This document shows positions 1 to 5,618 of a stretch of DNA of 7,293 bases, piece after piece. Under the pieces are notes generated by a model, which worked only from the letters and a program-made list of their open reading frames with translations, ran no database searches and was not told the origin of the DNA. Each line of letters starts with the position of its first letter. The stretch's first letter is position 1. Source of the stretch: Candidatus Moraniibacteriota bacterium (GTDB lineage: Bacteria; Patescibacteriota; Minisyncoccia; Moranbacterales; GWC2-37-73); NCBI GenBank assembly GCA_003510895.1, contig DOKE01000019.1, forward strand, positions 23,248-30,540. The letters are read 5' to 3'. The position numbers and the translations under genes were made by a program.

Positions 1-128
1 CAGGCAGCGACTTTGGAGGTTATCATACAAAGAGAGGAATTGAAAAATTTCTTTTCTATGCTTCTGTTGGGTTGGCGGTTATTTTTATTATCCTGGCTAT
101 TTTAAGCGCGAAAGTAACTGGAATTTAA
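1..128 (+). CDS. secG: SecG, protein-export translocase subunit (3' end only)
   Basis: This is the C-terminal 41 residues of a protein whose start lies before the window; codons are in frame from base 3 and end at TAA 126-128. The visible part reads GSDFGGYHTKRGIEKF followed by a hydrophobic segment (about FLFYASVGLAVIFIILAIL) and a short SAKVTGI tail. SecG is a two-helix membrane protein of the SecYEG channel, and its loop typically holds a glycine-rich FGG stretch followed by RRG-EK-L before the second helix. The FGG...KRGIEKFLFY pattern matches that loop and second helix. The following gene, a family-5 solute-binding protein, is in my recollection a common secG neighbour in Parcubacteria, which supports the call. 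The first helix is not visible, so identification rests on about half of the protein. Confidence 0.8.
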   Translation, partial: GSDFGGYHTKRGIEKFLFYASVGLAVIFIILAILSAKVTGI

Positions 129-132
129 TTTT

Positions 133-152
133 CTAATAAAAAAAGTTATTAG
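133..152 (+). other. AT-rich hairpin between secG and the SBP gene
   Basis: CTAATAA (133-139) and TTATTAG (146-152) are perfect reverse complements around a 6-base loop. The stem has one G-C pair and no T-run follows, so it is not a convincing terminator. It could modestly protect the 3' end of secG or mark a processing site. The 43-base gap otherwise shows no good promoter for the downstream gene, consistent with co-transcription from before the window. Confidence 0.35.
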
Positions 153-171
153 TATCAAAGATAAAATAAAA

Positions 172-1857
172 GTGTTGTCTCCTGGGAATTGGTTTGCCGT
201 CAGCAAAATTCTTAATTTTCGGGAAAAAATGCTAGTAGCATTTTTGTCTTTGGTTTTTATTGCTTCTTTCGGTTTTTGGGCGGAACGTATCTTTGTTAAC
301 TTCACCAAGCCGATTCCTAAATTTGGAGGAGAATATACGGAAGGAATTGTTGGACAACCTCTTTATGTCAATCCTCTTCTTTCTCAGACAAGCGAGGCCG
401 ACTCTGATTTGTCCAGATTAATATTTAGCGGTCTTTTCAAATATGACCAACAGGGGAAAATCGTGAATGACCTGTCTGAGGGATATGAAATTTCTGAAGA
501 TAAAAAATCTTATACAATAAGAATAAGAAAAAATGCCAAATGGCATGACGGAACAGAATTGACTGCCAATGATGTTCTTTTTACTTTTAATATCATAAAA
601 GATTCCGCTTATAAAAGTCCTTTGCGCCAAAATTGGCAGGGAGTTGAAATAAACAAAGTTGATGATTATGCTTTACGTTTTGATTTAAAAAATCCCTACT
701 TTGGTTTTTTGGATAATTTGACAGTGGGCATTTTGCCGAAACATATTTGGGAAAATATTCCTGCCGAGCGTTTTTCTTTAATGGAAAGAAATCTCAGACC
801 GGTCGGAAGCGGACCCTATGCTTTTGTTGATTTTCAAAAAGATTCCAATGGAAATATAATCACCTACAAATTGGCGGCGTTCAAAGAATATTATGAAGGT
901 TCTCCCTATATAGCTAAAATAAATTTCAATTTTTACCCTGGCGATGACGCGCTTATCGAGGCTTTCAATAAAAAAGAAGTTATGGGAATCAGCAATATTT
1001 CTCCGGAAAAGATTGTTTCCCTGAAGACATCCAAGAATTTTAGCATAAAAGAAGTTGTTATTCCGAGATATTTTTCTCTTTTTATAAATCAAACAAAAAA
1101 TGTGGCATTGGCTTATGACGAAGTCCGAAAAGCTATGGCAATAAGCGTTAACCGACAAGAAATAATTGACGACGTGTTGGAAGGAAAAGGCATTCCTTTG
1201 TATACCCCTCTTTTTCCTCAAATGAAAGGCTATGAAGATTTTAGCGGGGAATATGCCTACAACCCCGAAGAGGCTAAAAAAATATTGGATAATGCTGGAT
1301 GGAATTTGAATCAAGATGAAGGCGTGAGGAAAAAAGGAGAAGATAAATTTGAATTTGAAATAATTACCACCGATTGGCCGGAACTTGTGAAAAGCGCCGA
1401 AATTTTGAAAAGGCAATGGGAAAATATTGGAGCAAAAGTTAATATAAAAATATTATCCGTTTCTGATTTTCAGCAAAACTACATCAGAACCAGGGAATAT
1501 GGCAGTTTGCTTTTTGGACAAGCCTTGAGTTTCAATCCCGATTTCTATTCTTTTTGGCATTCCAGTAATAAACGCGATCCTGGTTTGAATATGTCTCTTT
1601 TTGAAAACAAGGAAGCAGATGAGCTGCTGGACGCAATCAGACAAGAAACAGATGAGAACAAAAGAGCGGAAGATTTTGGAAAGTTGGTGCGAATTATTAA
1701 AGAAAAAAATCCCACTATATTTTTATATAGCCAATATTACTTGTACCCAATAAGCAATTCTATTAATGGCATTGATATTAAAGGGATTAATTCTCCATCT
1801 TGGAGATTTGCCGATGTTAATAAATGGTATATAAAAACAGCTAGAGTTAAAAAATAA
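172..1857 (+). CDS. ABC transporter substrate-binding protein, family 5 (peptide/nickel type), membrane-anchored
   Basis: The 561-residue product belongs to the SBP_bac_5 (OppA/DppA/NikA) family of extracytoplasmic binding proteins that deliver oligopeptides or similar ligands to an ABC permease. Residues about 20-42 form one hydrophobic helix after a basic stretch (NFREK); there is no lipobox cysteine, so it is probably anchored by this uncleaved helix. Family landmarks are GGEYTEGIVGQP...NPLL after the helix, the block LSEGYEISEDKKSYTIRIRKNAKWHDG...TANDVLFTFN (about 101-141), RPVGSGPY (209-216), and a C-terminal region with SFNPDFYSFWHSS. Length is usual for the family. The start is GTG at 172; the frame stays open upstream to secG with no ATG, TTG at 175 is an alternative, and no ribosome binding site decides it. 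No permease or ATPase gene follows, so the partners and ligand are unknown. Confidence 0.9.
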   Translation: MLSPGNWFAVSKILNFREKMLVAFLSLVFIASFGFWAERIFVNFTKPIPKFGGEYTEGIVGQPLYVNPLLSQTSEADSDLSRLIFSGLFKYDQQGKIVNDLSEGYEISEDKKSYTIRIRKNAKWHDGTELTANDVLFTFNIIKDSAYKSPLRQNWQGVEINKVDDYALRFDLKNPYFGFLDNLTVGILPKHIWENIPAERFSLMERNLRPVGSGPYAFVDFQKDSNGNIITYKLAAFKEYYEGSPYIAKINFNFYPGDDALIEAFNKKEVMGISNISPEKIVSLKTSKNFSIKEVVIPRYFSLFINQTKNVALAYDEVRKAMAISVNRQEIIDDVLEGKGIPLYTPLFPQMKGYEDFSGEYAYNPEEAKKILDNAGWNLNQDEGVRKKGEDKFEFEIITTDWPELVKSAEILKRQWENIGAKVNIKILSVSDFQQNYIRTREYGSLLFGQALSFNPDFYSFWHSSNKRDPGLNMSLFENKEADELLDAIRQETDENKRAEDFGKLVRIIKEKNPTIFLYSQYYLYPISNSINGIDIKGINSPSWRFADVNKWYIKTARVKK

Positions 1858-1885
1858 TCTTCGTATTTTTAAAAATATTTTTTTG

Positions 1886-1894
1886 TGGTATAAT
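1886..1894 (+). promoter_or_regulatory. Extended -10 promoter (TGGTATAAT) for the secreted-protein gene
   Basis: TATAAT at 1889-1894 is preceded by TG at the extended -10 position. The expected -35 place (about 1866-1871) holds only T/A bases (TTTTTA), inside an AT-only palindrome (1864-1877) and a T-run, so this would be an extended -10 promoter with an AT-rich upstream region. Predicted transcript start is near 1901, giving a leader of about 36 bases before ATG 1937. This signal sits inside what would otherwise be an N-terminal extension from TTG 1883, which argues against that earlier start. Confidence 0.7.
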
Positions 1895-1896
1895 GC

Positions 1897-1913
1897 GAGA
1901 GTAAGGAACTCTC
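1897..1913 (+). other. Small hairpin at the predicted 5' end of the mRNA
   Basis: GAGAGT (1897-1902) pairs with ACTCTC (1908-1913) around loop AAGGA (1903-1907). It lies at or within a few bases of the predicted transcript start and could act as a 5' stabilising hairpin, which would matter in a cell using a 5'-end-dependent RNase J. The loop resembles a Shine-Dalgarno core but is 29 bases before ATG 1937, too far for normal use. If transcription begins at 1901 or later, part of the 5' arm would be missing. Confidence 0.3.
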
Positions 1914-1936
1914 ATAATATTAATATTAAAAACAAA

Positions 1937-2602
1937 ATGCAAACACTAAAACACAATATTAGAATATTTATTCTGTCGTTGGTCTTCGGTTTGGTTATCG
2001 GAGGAGGATTAATCATAGCCAGAGCTTGGACTGAACCATCTGTTGCTCCTCCTGGAGGCAACATTGGAGCGCCAATCAACACAAGCGGGATAGGACAAAT
2101 TAAAAGTGGAAATCTTATAATTAATTCAGGCGGATCATACCCGACAGGTTTGGTTGTAAATGGAAATGCGGGTATCGGTGACGCAACTCCTGACAATGGA
2201 CTTAAGCTGGATGTCGAAGGAAAAGTCGGAGCGACGGAATATTGCGATCAGAATGGGGAGAATTGCATGGTATCAGAAACTTTTGAATCCGATAAATGGT
2301 ATGAGTATCGAGGTCATTGTACAGGAAGCAGGTTGGCTGGGTGGAGTAATATTAATGATAATAGAGAAGAGTGCATAGCACATTGCTTGAATGTTAACAA
2401 AAATACAAATTGTATTAGTCAGCATTTTCATAGTGGTGACCAAAGTTTTACTTTGCCAGCTAATCGTAGTCGGTCAAATTTTGAAAATCAAAGTGATTGT
2501 ATGTGTTATTCTGGATATATAGCAAGCCCATTTGTTTGGTCTGATGTGTGGGTATATCAAATTAGAACTGAAAAAGATGAAAATTTTATTAAGAATAACT
2601 GA
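1937..2602 (+). CDS. Secreted or surface cysteine-rich protein of unknown function
   Basis: The 221-residue product has a basic N-terminus (MQTLKHNIR), a hydrophobic segment (about 10-28) and an A-R-A end at residues 28-30, a plausible signal peptidase I site just before WTEP. The mature part begins WTEPSVAPPGGNIGAPINTSGIGQ, then IKSGNLIIN, then a GLVVNGNAGIGDATPDNGLKLDVEGKVGATEYC stretch like the GNVGIG-T-P-LDVNG repeats of tail-fibre-like and adhesin-like proteins. This front half looks like a module shared among Parcubacteria exported proteins. The back half (about 115-221) is different: polar, aromatic and cysteine-rich, and I do not recognise it. Cysteines are at 103, 110, 128, 146, 150, 159, 188 and 190, an even number compatible with disulfides outside the cell. 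ATG 1937 is chosen over TTG 1883 because the latter overlaps the promoter. Function is unknown; an extracellular binding role is only a guess. Confidence 0.8.
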   Translation: MQTLKHNIRIFILSLVFGLVIGGGLIIARAWTEPSVAPPGGNIGAPINTSGIGQIKSGNLIINSGGSYPTGLVVNGNAGIGDATPDNGLKLDVEGKVGATEYCDQNGENCMVSETFESDKWYEYRGHCTGSRLAGWSNINDNREECIAHCLNVNKNTNCISQHFHSGDQSFTLPANRSRSNFENQSDCMCYSGYIASPFVWSDVWVYQIRTEKDENFIKNN

Positions 2603-2625
2603 TAAATTTTTGCACTGCCGGTATT

Positions 2626-2634
2626 TGGTATTAT
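2626..2634 (+). promoter_or_regulatory. Possible extended -10 element in the convergent gap
   Basis: TGGTATTAT resembles the TGGTATAAT used upstream of the preceding gene, with one mismatch in the -10 hexamer. There is no matching -35 at 17 bases. Transcription from here would start near 2641 and reach the terminator at 2695-2728, giving an RNA of about 85-90 bases. The match may be chance in AT-rich DNA. Confidence 0.2.
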
Positions 2635-2694
2635 CAAAACACTAATTGTTCTTACCCTAGTTAAAGTTAGAATATTTTGCAAACTTTTTGAAAC

Positions 2695-2728
2695 AAAAAT
2701 CATCCCAATTTATCGGGATGATTTTTTT
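2695..2728. terminator. Bidirectional intrinsic terminator between convergent genes
   Basis: CATCCC (2701-2706) pairs with GGGATG (2715-2720), extended by A/T pairs to about 12 bp (2695-2706 with 2715-2726) around an 8-base loop. T7 at 2722-2728 gives the U-run for plus-strand transcripts. A5 at 2695-2699, read on the other strand, gives one for minus-strand transcripts. It lies between the ends of the secreted-protein gene (2602) and the isomerase gene (2749), exactly where a shared terminator is expected. It is the clearest terminator in the window. Confidence 0.9.
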
Positions 2729-2748
2729 ATGTGAATTTTTGCGATAAC

Positions 2749-3948
2749 TTATTTCTGAAACCGAAGTTGGAAACTGATATTTTTGCTTCTTTCCACTTCC
2801 GGTTGATCAAAAGGATTTTGATTTCTCAGCAAAGAAGAATACATTGTGAAATATTGCCAGAAAACCATAAACTCTCCCATAGTTTTTTCATTGATTTCAT
2901 TTACTGTCAAAACGGCGACGGGAATATTTTTTTCAATGCAATGCCCCCAAACTCCTTGCATATCAAAACTCAAAGTTTTGTGCGCCGGAATTCCATTTAT
3001 ATTTTCCAAAGTTACGCCCGACAGTTCTTCATTTTTTATATCTTCCGGAACTTCAATGGGAAAATCTTGCAAACTTTTTTTTACTTCCATTAGCAGAGCC
3101 ACAACATTTTTTCTTCCTCCGAAAAGCCTTTGATTGGTGTGATGTTGTGATTCCGGAGAATAATCTCCAAAAATGGTTTGTCCTTGTCCGTTTTTTCCGG
3201 TATTTTCGTGAATTAGTTGAACGATCAAAGGAAAGAAACCGAAAAGAGCGGAAGAATATATGGAAGAAAATATTTCCGTGTATCCCGATTCTTCCAGTTT
3301 ATGGAAATAGGCAGCCATTTTCAGGGCGTCATTTTTTTCAATTTCAACTTGGCAGTTATATTTTTTGTAACCCGATTCCGCTCCGGCGTATATTTCTTTT
3401 ATATCCAGACCCATAAGATAGGCGGGAACCAATCCGCAAGAAGTCATACCGGCATATCTTCCTCCCACCGCCGGATGGGCTATTTTTTCCCAGTTTCTTA
3501 TTTTGGCAATATTGGAAAGCAGGTTGTTTTTGTTTTCCGAAATGACCAAGACGGGATAACCCAAAAAAGATAATAGCGGTTCAATGTTGTTGATGTTGGT
3601 TCCGGATTTTGAAATTACCAAAACAAGAGTGTTTTCTCGGGGATATTTTTCTTTAAGTGAATTGATGAGTTCCGGTTCGGCTGATGGAAGGAATTCGAAG
3701 TGGACATCGTTCCTGAAAGAGAATAGAGAATTATAGAATGCCCAGGAACTCGTTCTTGATCCGCCGTTGCCAATCAAGATAACGTTTTCATATTGTTTGT
3801 AATTCTGGGATTTTTTTTCTATCGAGCCTAGGTCGGTCTTGATTGCTTCAAAAGCCGGTGTTGGTTGTTTTTTTATTCTTTCCAAAACGGGAGCAAGTTT
3901 TTCCAAATCAAGCTCGATGCCCAGGTTTTTGTAGTTAATAGAAATCAT
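2749..3948 (-). CDS. pgi: Glucose-6-phosphate isomerase, compact form
   Basis: The 399-residue cytoplasmic enzyme interconverts glucose-6-phosphate and fructose-6-phosphate. It has two SIS sugar-isomerase lobes. Visible PGI landmarks, in order, are IGNGGSRTSSWA (59-70, phosphate-binding loop), VISKSGTN (111-118), VGGRYAGMTSCGLVPAYLMGLDI (161-183, with the conserved GGR), IHENTGKNGQ (246-255), SPESQHHTNQRLFGG (264-278) and the C-terminal signature NPFDQPEVERSK (378-389). It is shorter than the usual 430-550 residues but appears complete at both ends. Glu266 and His269/His270 are candidate catalytic residues; which one serves is not certain from sequence alone. The ATG (complement of 3946-3948) lacks a Shine-Dalgarno sequence. 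It is divergent from manC, whose isomerase domain uses its product fructose-6-phosphate, so shared regulation is plausible. Confidence 0.92.
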   Translation of the reverse strand: MISINYKNLGIELDLEKLAPVLERIKKQPTPAFEAIKTDLGSIEKKSQNYKQYENVILIGNGGSRTSSWAFYNSLFSFRNDVHFEFLPSAEPELINSLKEKYPRENTLVLVISKSGTNINNIEPLLSFLGYPVLVISENKNNLLSNIAKIRNWEKIAHPAVGGRYAGMTSCGLVPAYLMGLDIKEIYAGAESGYKKYNCQVEIEKNDALKMAAYFHKLEESGYTEIFSSIYSSALFGFFPLIVQLIHENTGKNGQGQTIFGDYSPESQHHTNQRLFGGRKNVVALLMEVKKSLQDFPIEVPEDIKNEELSGVTLENINGIPAHKTLSFDMQGVWGHCIEKNIPVAVLTVNEINEKTMGEFMVFWQYFTMYSSLLRNQNPFDQPEVERSKNISFQLRFQK

Positions 3949-3980
3949 AGAAGTTAAAAGATAGTGATTATTGGATTTCA

Positions 3981-4134
3981 GATCATTGAAAAATTAAAAT
4001 TATCTCAAAATTAACTCGCATTCATTTTTTCTAGTTGAAATTTTCCCTCTCTCCAAAATCAGCCAGTGGAAAATTTCAAAGAAAAAAAGGATTCTCAGAC
4101 AGAATTTTTCGAAAATTTTAATTTTTCAATGATC
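3981..4134. repeat. Nested inverted-repeat element, about 154 bp (MITE-like or structured leader)
   Basis: Two perfect 21-base arms face each other: 3981-4001 (beginning GATCATTGAAAAATT) and 4114-4134 (ending AATTTTTCAATGATC). Inside lies a second imperfect stem: TTGAAATTTTCC (4035-4046) pairs with GGAAAATTTCAA (4068-4079), continued by TTTTTTCT (4025-4032) with AGAAAAAA (4080-4087) after a 2-base AG bulge. The innermost loop is 21 bases. No reading frame explains it and I see no clear flanking target-site duplication. It could be a non-autonomous transposon-like insertion, a cruciform-forming intergenic repeat, or a folded leader of the isomerase mRNA, because the possible minus-strand transcript would start about eight bases outside the right arm. 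Copies elsewhere in the genome cannot be judged from this window. Confidence 0.75.
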
Positions 4135-4144
4135 CGTATTATTT

Positions 4145-4167
4145 GACAATTATAGTACATAATTGTC
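4145..4167. promoter_or_regulatory. Perfect 9-bp-arm palindrome, candidate operator
   Basis: GACAATTAT (4145-4153) and ATAATTGTC (4159-4167) are exact reverse complements separated by AGTAC. The site lies directly upstream of the manC -35 box and covers the candidate minus-strand -10 (4149-4154), a position where a dimeric regulator could control both divergent genes. An overlapping TTGACA at 4143-4148 has no suitable -10 at 17 bases. The site could also simply form a hairpin. No regulator gene is visible in the window unless the Bro-N protein plays that part, which is speculation. Confidence 0.5.
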
Positions 4168-4178
4168 GTTTTTGCCAG
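4149..4178 (-). promoter_or_regulatory. Candidate promoter for the glucose-6-phosphate isomerase gene
   Basis: Read on the minus strand, a perfect TATAAT lies at 4154-4149 and a partial -35, CTGGCA (4 of 6), at 4178-4173 with an 18-base spacer. The transcript would start near 4142 and carry a leader of about 195 bases containing the whole 3981-4134 inverted repeat. The -35 is weak and overlaps the manC -35, so the two directions might compete. No better minus-strand promoter was found nearer the ATG. Confidence 0.4.
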
Positions 4179-4200
4179 AAAAGGTGTTTTTTGTTAGAAT
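4172..4200 (+). promoter_or_regulatory. Promoter for manC (TTGCCA-17-TAGAAT with extended -10)
   Basis: TTGCCA (4172-4177) and TAGAAT (4195-4200) are separated by 17 bases, and TG at 4192-4193 makes an extended -10 (TGTTAGAAT). Each hexamer has one mismatch to the sigma-70 consensus. Transcription would begin near 4207, about 22 bases before ATG 4229, leaving a short leader with no Shine-Dalgarno core. Confidence 0.7.
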
Positions 4201-4228
4201 TAAGTGAAGATTTTTAAGAAAAACATTT

Positions 4229-5611
4229 ATGTACAGCATTATTTTGTGCGGCGGTTCTGGAACCAGATTGTGGCCTCTTAGCCGCAAGAATTTTCCCAAG
4301 CAATTTTTGAAACTTTATTCCGACAAGTCTCTTTTGCAGGAAACTTTTTTGCGTATGCAAAAAGTGATGAACGGAAGCAATATTTATTTGATAACGAACT
4401 ACGAAGGTTATTTTAATGTGTATAACCAGATAAAAGAAATTTATCCTGAGTTCAGAAAAGAACAAATAATAACCGAACCGATTTCTCTCAACACCGCTCC
4501 CGCTATTGCGTTGGCGTTGAAATATTTGACGGAAAAAGAAGGCGTGAAAAATGACGCTCCGATAATTATTTTGCCTTCTGATCACAGTATCAAAAAAACG
4601 GACGAGTTTGTTTCGCTGGTCAAAATGGCGCTGGAAAATGCGGCTGACAACATTGGAACAATCGGTATTGTTCCGACTGCTCCGGAAACCGGTTATGGTT
4701 ATATTAAAAAAGGAAAAAAAGGGGAAATGTATTTTGATGCGGTTGAATTCAAAGAAAAACCAAACAAAGAAATGGCGGAAAAATATTTGCAATCGGGAGA
4801 ATATGTTTGGAATAGCGGAATGTATATTTTCAATGAAAAAACATTTTCCGAAGAATTGAAAAAATACGCTCCGCAATTACATAATAGTTATTCCAAAAAT
4901 TATGCTGAATTCGAGCAGGACTTCAAGAATCTCTCGGCGATCTCGGTGGATGTGGCTATTTCGGAAAAATCCGACCGAGTGATTGTTTTCGAGGGGGATT
5001 TTGGTTGGAGCGACATCGGTTCATTTGACGCTCTGTCTGAATTAATGAAAGACAAGAGCATTGATCAAAAACATCATATTTGCATTGATTCTGAAAATGT
5101 TTTTATTCATTCTGCGACAAACAAATTGGTGGCGACCGTCGGAGTGGATGATTTGATTGTGATTGAAAACAATGATTGTATTTTGGTGCAAAGAAAAGGA
5201 AAGAGCGAGGAAGTGAAAAAAGTTACGAATTATTTGAAAGAAAATAAATATAAAGAAATCGAAAGTAATGTGATTGGTTACCGTCCTTGGGGGAAATATG
5301 AAGTTTTGGTTGATGACGAAAATCACAAAGTGAAAAAAATCACAGTCTATCCCGGAGCGTATTTAAGTCTGCAATCTCATAAAAGACGCAGCGAGCACTG
5401 GGTGGTGGTCAAGGGAACAGCTGTGGTTATTAACGGAGAAGAAGAGTTGACGTTGCAAGAAAACGAAAGCACATATATTCCTGTTAATCATAAGCATCGA
5501 TTGTCTAATCCCGGAAAGACGGAGTTGGAAATAGTGGAAGTGCAAACTGGAGACTATTTCGGAGAAGACGACATCATCAGATATGACGATGTGTATAACA
5601 GAAATAAATGA
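4229..5611 (+). CDS. manC: Mannose-1-phosphate guanylyltransferase / mannose-6-phosphate isomerase
   Basis: The 460-residue bifunctional enzyme matches the full-length ManC/CpsB/AlgA family. The N-terminal nucleotidyltransferase domain makes GDP-mannose from mannose-1-phosphate and GTP; it shows the signature GGSGTRLWPLSRKNFPKQF (8-26), the sugar-binding FKEKP (174-178) and EGDFGWSDIGS (255-265). The C-terminal type II isomerase is a cupin that interconverts fructose-6-phosphate and mannose-6-phosphate. It starts near RPWGKYEV (352-359) and carries the metal-binding pattern SLQSHKRRSEHW (probable ligands Gln382, His384, Glu389) with His423 in NHKHRLSNPG, ending EVQTGDYFGEDDIIRYDDVYNR. All key residues are present. 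ATG 4229 starts directly at the Rossmann-type strand, as usual. Mannose-6-phosphate to mannose-1-phosphate needs a phosphomannomutase, absent here. The product likely serves surface polysaccharide or glycoprotein synthesis. Confidence 0.95.
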   Translation: MYSIILCGGSGTRLWPLSRKNFPKQFLKLYSDKSLLQETFLRMQKVMNGSNIYLITNYEGYFNVYNQIKEIYPEFRKEQIITEPISLNTAPAIALALKYLTEKEGVKNDAPIIILPSDHSIKKTDEFVSLVKMALENAADNIGTIGIVPTAPETGYGYIKKGKKGEMYFDAVEFKEKPNKEMAEKYLQSGEYVWNSGMYIFNEKTFSEELKKYAPQLHNSYSKNYAEFEQDFKNLSAISVDVAISEKSDRVIVFEGDFGWSDIGSFDALSELMKDKSIDQKHHICIDSENVFIHSATNKLVATVGVDDLIVIENNDCILVQRKGKSEEVKKVTNYLKENKYKEIESNVIGYRPWGKYEVLVDDENHKVKKITVYPGAYLSLQSHKRRSEHWVVVKGTAVVINGEEELTLQENESTYIPVNHKHRLSNPGKTELEIVEVQTGDYFGEDDIIRYDDVYNRNK

Positions 5612-5618
5612 AAATTGT

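Noticed and set aside
778..1416. 212-codon minus-strand open frame opposite the SBP gene
   Set aside because: Phenylalanine-rich shadow of a well-conserved family-5 SBP; no recognisable domain.
1864..1884. AT-only palindrome followed by T7 as a terminator of the SBP gene
   Set aside because: The palindrome has no loop and no G-C pairs, so a stable RNA hairpin is unlikely; the T-run more likely belongs to the promoter region.
1883..1936. 18-residue N-terminal extension of the secreted protein from TTG 1883
   Set aside because: It translates the extended -10 promoter TGGTATAAT; ATG 1937 gives a normal signal peptide.
2731..3573. Several plus-strand open frames opposite the isomerase gene
   Set aside because: Antisense to a gene with clear PGI signatures; products are unlike any family I know.
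4143..4163. TTGACA at 4143 as the manC -35
   Set aside because: No acceptable -10 at 16-18 bases; the TTGCCA/TAGAAT pair downstream has exact 17-base spacing.
3949..4228. CRISPR array or tRNA in the divergent gap
   Set aside because: The repeats are a single inverted pair, not spaced direct repeats, and no tRNA cloverleaf or TTCRA arm is visible.
4214..4876. 220-codon minus-strand open frame opposite manC
   Set aside because: Low-complexity, Phe/Arg-rich product fully antisense to the nucleotidyltransferase domain.
5583..5618. Earlier ATG for the Bro-N protein overlapping manC
   Set aside because: Adds 12 residues without family resemblance; ATG 5619 lies just after the manC stop.
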